Part shown: positions 59,833 to 64,000 of the stretch, piece after piece | Layout of the letters: every line of letters starts with the position of its first letter | How positions within the stretch are numbered: position 1 is the first letter of the stretch | DNA from: Nicotiana tabacum | Lineage: Eukaryota; Streptophyta; Magnoliopsida; Solanales; Solanaceae | NCBI RefSeq assembly: GCF_000715075.1 | Contig: NC_134095.1 | Span: 8,976,722-9,040,721, forward strand | Direction: 5' to 3' | DNA: 64,000 nt | Position numbers and translations under genes: made by a program | Notes under the pieces: model-generated | Database searches by the model: none | What the model was told of the DNA's origin: nothing | The model's input: only the letters and a program-made list of their open reading frames with translations

Positions 59833-60322
59833 TTGGTGAGGAAGATGCATGCCTTGATAACAGTTCAAAGCTGGAATTAGAGTCCAAAGTAATAAGTCAG
59901 GTCTTCTCATAAAATCAGAAGTTTCAGGACAATGAAAAGCTTTAGCAAGGTTCCACCAAGCAGATTCAGAACTTCCAGAAATCTTGAAGCAGAGATGAAA
60001 AGTATACAGACATTCCAACCCGAAGAGCTAGATATTTGAAAAGGCAGAAGTCTCATAACATAGCATGACGATTTATTTGAAAAAGCTACGACAACTTTTG
60101 AAATATAAACTTTAGTCCGACTGTAATCTGCTTGGCTATAGTATATGAGATCCAGTAGTAATGCTTTTGGTAGATTCCTAATGAAGTAATCCTGTGTTAA
60201 AAAGAACATAGTCATGTGTTAGTAGGATGATCAACTTTGTCAAGATAGAATTTGTAAAGGAAAATAATTACTCATCTACACCTTAAACGTACAACTCTAA
60301 CTTAGTTCAATAAAGTAAGTTA

Positions 60323-60453
60323 AAGAGGGAGTAACATCAGATTTGCCGGGGTACTGCAACAAATGCGAACAACGTCCATGTAACAGCAAAGAGGGAGTAA
60401 CATCATACTTGCCAGGGTACTGCAACAAATGCGAACATCGTCCATGTAACAGT
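60323..60453 (+). repeat. 66-bp tandem duplication
   Basis: Two copies starting AAGAGGGAGTAACATCA at 60323 and 60389, with few differences. Confidence 0.9.
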
Positions 60454-61049
60454 ATTGCTATGAAAAGTTCAAACAACCAGTTTCAAACTTCTTCTAAAAT
60501 TCAAAATCATTCTCCTACCTAAATGTTGTATATCCTAAACAACTGCAATCTCATTCAGCAACCATGATAGCATCATCCCTGAGGCTCTCAATACTTCGCA
60601 TTCTAATTCTTAAGAACAAATGCATGTTCTGATGATGATAATTTACCAAATCTAGAAGTAACAGCAGAAGGATGTTGCATAAGGAGGAGGAAGCAGTGCC
60701 AAATCAAAGAAGGTTGATCTGTATTCTCTTCCTTGTATGCATTTTTCACTTGTGTATCTTTCTAGTATCATTCAGACTTTAAGAGCATAACCTTTCATGT
60801 GAAGCAGTGAATTGTAACTAGAGAAGTTGCTACAGTCTCTGAGGTTTTACGATCACTTTTCCACAAATGAAAAAGATAGTTCTGATTCACAACTCTTGTC
60901 CTAAGAAGAAACAAAATCTGATTGGACTAAAGAAAACATCATATCTCACATCATAAAAGAGGAAGACAACAAGAAGATTAAGTTTACTCGAAGCATACTC
61001 CGTAAAGTGGGATGAGTCATACCAAAACATTTACAGTCTCAAAGTACTA

Positions 61050-61258
61050 CTCCCTCAGTCCCATTTTCATGTGTTCTTGTTTGACTGAGCATAGAGTTTA
61101 AGAAAGAAAACAAAGACTTTTGATACTTGTGGACTAAAACATGAACTATACATCATGTCATTAAGGAAAAAATGAGATTATTTTTAAACTTAGAAAAATG
61201 TCATTTTTTTAGACAGAATAAAAACAAAAGCTTGCCAATTAAATTGGGACAAAGAGAG
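61050..61258. mobile_element. Stowaway-like MITE
   Basis: 209 bp between TA dinucleotides (61048-61049, 61259-61260). Left end CTCCCTCAGTCCCATTTT, right end reversed CTCTCTTTGTCCCAATTT, the Tc1/mariner Stowaway pattern. Confidence 0.85.
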
Positions 61259-61512
61259 TATCAAATACGATAGCTGCAATGCAACAATTTCCTGAAAGTT
61301 AAAAAAGACACAGCATTAAAATTCCCATAAAGACATTTCAACAAACACCTTTAGCTCAAAGGCACGATAACATTGTCTTAACGACACAACCCAGATGCAG
61401 AATTCAGATTCAAACAACTTTTTCGCACTAAGTTATTCCAGCAAAATCAAGCAAGCACAATCAAAATGTTAAAAAAAAAACAATCGAAAATAAAATTACC
61501 TGGGGTGTAAGT

Positions 61513-61839
61513 CTACCAAGAAGCTTTCTTAACACCTTGCAAAGCACCACGAGCAGCCAAACCACGGAACACAATACGCGACATTCTAAACTTCTCATAC
61601 ACAGCACGTGGCCGACCTGTGAAAACGCAACGATTTCTGATTCGAGTGAATGAACTGTTCCTTGGCAATTTCGAAAGCTTGTAACGATGAGCTTCTCTCA
61701 TTTCAGGGGGGAGTTCAGGATCTTGAACAAACGCTTTGTAAAGCTTTCGCCTTAATTCATACTTAGCTGATAAAAGCCTGCGTTTATGATCTTGAATATT
61801 TCTCGTGAATTTCTTCCCTAATGCCACCATTGAGTTCAT
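61513..61839 (-). CDS. Mitochondrial ribosomal protein S14 (uS14m), nuclear gene
   Basis: 108 codons without intron. NIQDHKRRLLSAKYELRRK and RYKLSKLPRNSSFTRIRNRC are the hallmark of mitochondrial-type S14, followed by TGRPRAVYEKFRMSRIVFRG and the C-terminal KKASW. It binds 16S-type rRNA in the small subunit head. Only about 13-15 residues (MNSMVALGKKFTRN) precede the conserved part, so no long cleavable presequence is seen; import may use internal signals. A second ATG lies 9 bases in. The gene is nuclear by context (intron-rich neighbours), consistent with transfer of rps14 from mitochondria. It is convergent to GCP5. Upstream it has a promoter typical for ribosomal protein genes. Confidence 0.92.
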   Translation of the reverse strand: MNSMVALGKKFTRNIQDHKRRLLSAKYELRRKLYKAFVQDPELPPEMREAHRYKLSKLPRNSSFTRIRNRCVFTGRPRAVYEKFRMSRIVFRGLAARGALQGVKKASW

Positions 61840-61899
61840 TTTTGCTCTCGCTCGTTCGATTCCAGTCGATTTGCTGAAGAACTTTGAGATTTCAGCTTA

Positions 61900-62000
61900 C
61901 TATTTAGGGCTTCACCTGCAGGCTTTTTTGGGCTCATCTTAATTATTCATAATTCAATAATGGGCCCAACGGAATAGGCCTATTGTTGGGAGGCCCAACG
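61900..62000 (-). promoter_or_regulatory. Site-II and telo-box-like promoter of the uS14m gene
   Basis: Upstream of the ATG at 61839: a telo-box-like AAGCCCTA on the minus strand (61904-61911), TGGGCT on plus (61929-61934), palindromic TGGGCCCA (61961-61968) and GGCCCA (61992-61997, TGGGCC on minus). TGGGCY site II elements with a telo box are a known TCP-linked signature of plant ribosomal and mitochondrial protein genes. Confidence 0.7.
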
Positions 62001-62377
62001 TTAGGAGATAGTTCAACGACGTTAGTTGCAATCACTATATTATGACCATTGAGATCTTTACACAAACAGCCGATTAAATTTGCTTTTTATTTTTTTATAG
62101 TTGGTATATATAAATTATATACTGATTTTACATGAATATATGAATATTATACATTTGTCGACTAATTTTAATTTAAATGGTTGGATGGGCGACTATTTTG
62201 ATTATTTCTTCTATTATTACGTTTAGATAGTTAAACTAGCTTTCACGAACTTTTTATTTAACTTTATATACTAATTAGAGTTGTATTTCTATACTTTCCA
62301 TATGATGACCTTTTAGAAAAAAAATTTGATCTAAAAATAAAAAATTCACGAACTTACACTTTGTGGCTTGTGCCTCA
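62001..62377. other. Distal upstream region, nothing recognised
   Basis: AT-rich, no gene. Confidence 0.4.
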
Positions 62378-62715
62378 GGACTAGTGGTGGCAAAATGGAT
62401 AAAAAATAGTTATCCATCCATATTATTCATTAAAAAAAATAGGTTGGATAACGAACTTTTTATAAATGGGTCAAATATGGATAAGATCCATATTATCCAT
62501 TTAAAAAACTGAATAACCGATGTGTTTAACTTTTATATTTATAAAGACTCAAATTGGGGATTTCCTCAAGTTTGAGGAAAATCAGCTGGTTAACCCATTT
62601 TCTATCCATATTAAATATGGGTCGGGTCGGATAGATTCATCAGTTTTTGTATTACCCATTTTTAATTGGCTCATATCCAACCCGATTTTCCCGTTTTACA
62701 TCCAAACTCAGGGCT
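62378..62715. repeat. Dispersed-repeat-like segment with TGGATAA/ACCCATTT words
   Basis: GTGGTGGCAAAATGGATA at the left and many ATCCATATTATCCAT and GGGTCGGGTCGG words, partly self-complementary. The style is that of a high-copy MITE, but I cannot find both ends. Confidence 0.4.
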
Positions 62716-63318
62716 GAGATTTTGTTTTGCACCTCCCCTAAAACACATTTTAACCCATTGAGAATACGTATTCCTGCGATAAAAATGAGGTATATTTTGA
62801 GAGATTATGATTCAAATCTTAGCAAAATGAAAATATTTGGTAAATAGAGTTATTCGGAATCGCTGCACTTTAGTGAAACAAAATTTTATGGGGCATCCTA
62901 TTTGGTGGCTCACATTTAACTTATATCCACTTTAAAAAAAATTAAATTAGTATCCGAAGTACATACTACTTCAGGCCTTTTCCTCGTCCTCGTCCTCCTT
63001 CTTAGTCGCTGTAAAAACAAATGTGAAGGTAAATTTACAAATTGTAAGCTGGTTTTAAGGTAGTTTATGATGTTTTACAGTAGTGAACTGCTGTGGCGCT
63101 CCTTTTTTTGCTATTGCTTAGGGTTTCTTTCTTTTTCTTAATTGCAAAATAGGTTTGTTAGATTTATTGTTATTTTGACGAATGGATGATTGAGGTTTGT
63201 TTTTTATGATATTTGGATGTTACGTTTCAAATTTAAAATCATTTATAGTAGATTTAGCTGTTGAATCGAGTATTGGATTGTTGAAATTTGAATAACAAAT
63301 TTCTATTTCGGAGCAATT
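62716..63318. other. Intergenic DNA, nothing recognised
   Basis: No ORF with a known motif and no RNA gene. A CCTCGTCCTCGTCCTCC tract lies at about 62980-63000. Confidence 0.4.
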
Positions 63319-63466
63319 TGCACTTCAGGCCTATTTGACCTTAAGTGCATCTTAAGTGTAATTTTTTTTCACTTTAGACCTATTTGACCTTAGGTGCAGG
63401 AAATCATTTATTGCACTTCAGACCTATTTGGTCTTAAGTGCATTTTAAGTGTAATTTTTGCACTGT
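63319..63466. repeat. Three diverged repeats of about 45-50 bp
   Basis: TTGCACTTCAGGCCTATTTG and its variants recur near 63318, 63370 and 63411, followed by ACCTTAAGTGCAT and CTTAAGTGTAATTTTT. Confidence 0.75.
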
Positions 63467-64000
63467 AGTTTTCTTTTTTCTTCATCTTCAAACATGATAA
63501 GTCTGAAGTTGATCCTAAAGTGGGTTCACTTGCAAATTTTTATGCAAAGCGGGTATAAGTTTAATGGTGACCCCAAAACTGGGTATAGATGTAAATTCCC
63601 CCTTTAGTGAGTAGAGTTATCCAAAACTTGTGTTGACAAAAATACCATGTATTTGATGGAATAATCGAGGTGCACATGAATTGACCTAAACATCAATGTG
63701 CTTCCTACTATTGAGTCTTTGTATTTATCTCTAGTTGTAGTTTCTTTATATCAAAGCTATATGGTTACTGTTTGACCAAAAGATGTCAAAACCTTTATGA
63801 TTAAAATAAATAATGATAAAGATGAGGTAAATCTTAGTTAAACATAATAAAATCTAGATCAAGAGACGGAGAGAGTAAGCAAGATGAATGATGTAACAAA
63901 TATGTTGGAATCGAATGAATGCTCATAAATGTGAAGACTTAAATGCACAATCAAGCTTGAAAGGCGCAATCAGCGTTAAAGGGGGAATAAATATGAGATG
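63467..64000. other. Right edge, nothing recognised
   Basis: AT-rich DNA without a supported gene. Confidence 0.4.

Larger units (their letters stand above)
60192..61499 (-). other. Candidate 3' UTR intron of the uS14m gene
   Basis: On the minus strand CCCCAG|GTAATT (donor at 61499) lies 14 bases after the stop codon. A good acceptor, TTTTTAACACAG, ends at 60192. If spliced, the terminal exon runs left from 60191. The acceptor choice is a guess among several. Confidence 0.35.

Noticed and set aside
59674..60018. Minus-strand 114-codon ORF with poly-Pro
   Set aside because: The poly-Pro is the reverse of the G run; no family similarity seen.
1..64000. CRISPR arrays, bacterial operons, phage or integron features
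   Set aside because: All regular repeats are in retroelement untranslated parts or introns; the genes have spliceosomal introns, so the DNA is eukaryotic.
1..64000. tRNA, rRNA or snoRNA genes
   Set aside because: None recognised by eye; a tRNAscan-type search would be decisive.

Overview
The window is nuclear DNA from a flowering plant. The genes have many short GT-AG introns, two of them (a MEKK-type MAPKKK and GCP5) match land-plant families, and about 60% of the window is nested retrotransposons. The Ogre/Tat Ty3-gypsy relatives, the RTE tail ending in TTG repeats and the general repeat style suggest Solanaceae, probably Nicotiana-like. That taxon is an inference and no search was possible.

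Left half (1-37519): nested Ty3-gypsy elements. (i) 1-2373 is the right part of an Ogre-type LTR, cut by the window edge. (ii) 2374-12929 is a decayed Tat-lineage element: gag, protease, RT, RNase H plus a second archaeal-type RNase H, and integrase. Downstream of pol on the opposite strand lies an accessory gene with its own TATA box and several plausible GT-AG introns, then a 689-bp 3' LTR. (iii) 12930-14372 is intergenic DNA with an RTE LINE tail and a purine microsatellite. (iv) 14373-37519 is a complete but inactive Ogre-type element with paired LTRs (about 2.2 kb each), PBS, ORF1, gag, protease with G-patch, a frame-restoring 200-bp intron, RT/RNase H/second RNase H, integrase, a 3' minisatellite and PPT. 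A 3.9-kb solo LTR of a related family sits inside it, flanked by a perfect 5-bp duplication.

Right half (37520-64000): three host genes. A MAPKKK3/5-like kinase (11 coding exons, 710 aa) starts 568 bp after the end of the Ogre element. Next, on the same strand, is gamma-tubulin complex component 5 (16 coding exons, 979 aa). Convergent to it is a small nuclear gene for mitochondrial ribosomal protein uS14m (108 aa), whose promoter carries a telo-box-like motif and site-II-like motifs. The exon models were built by hand; lengths and phases close without leftover bases, which supports them.

The host introns hold many small insertions: two PIF/Harbinger derivatives beside a hAT-like MITE in MAPKKK intron 1; a MITE, a 5'-truncated L1 LINE with 14-bp target duplications and a 330-bp TRIM in GCP5 introns; and a Stowaway-like MITE downstream of the uS14m gene.

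The observations most worth a second look are the spliced-looking antisense gene with its own promoter in the Tat element, the conserved U5 hairpin and PBS-like block shared by divergent LTRs, a four-copy dispersed motif inside the Ogre element, and an overlapping upstream ORF at the kinase start codon.
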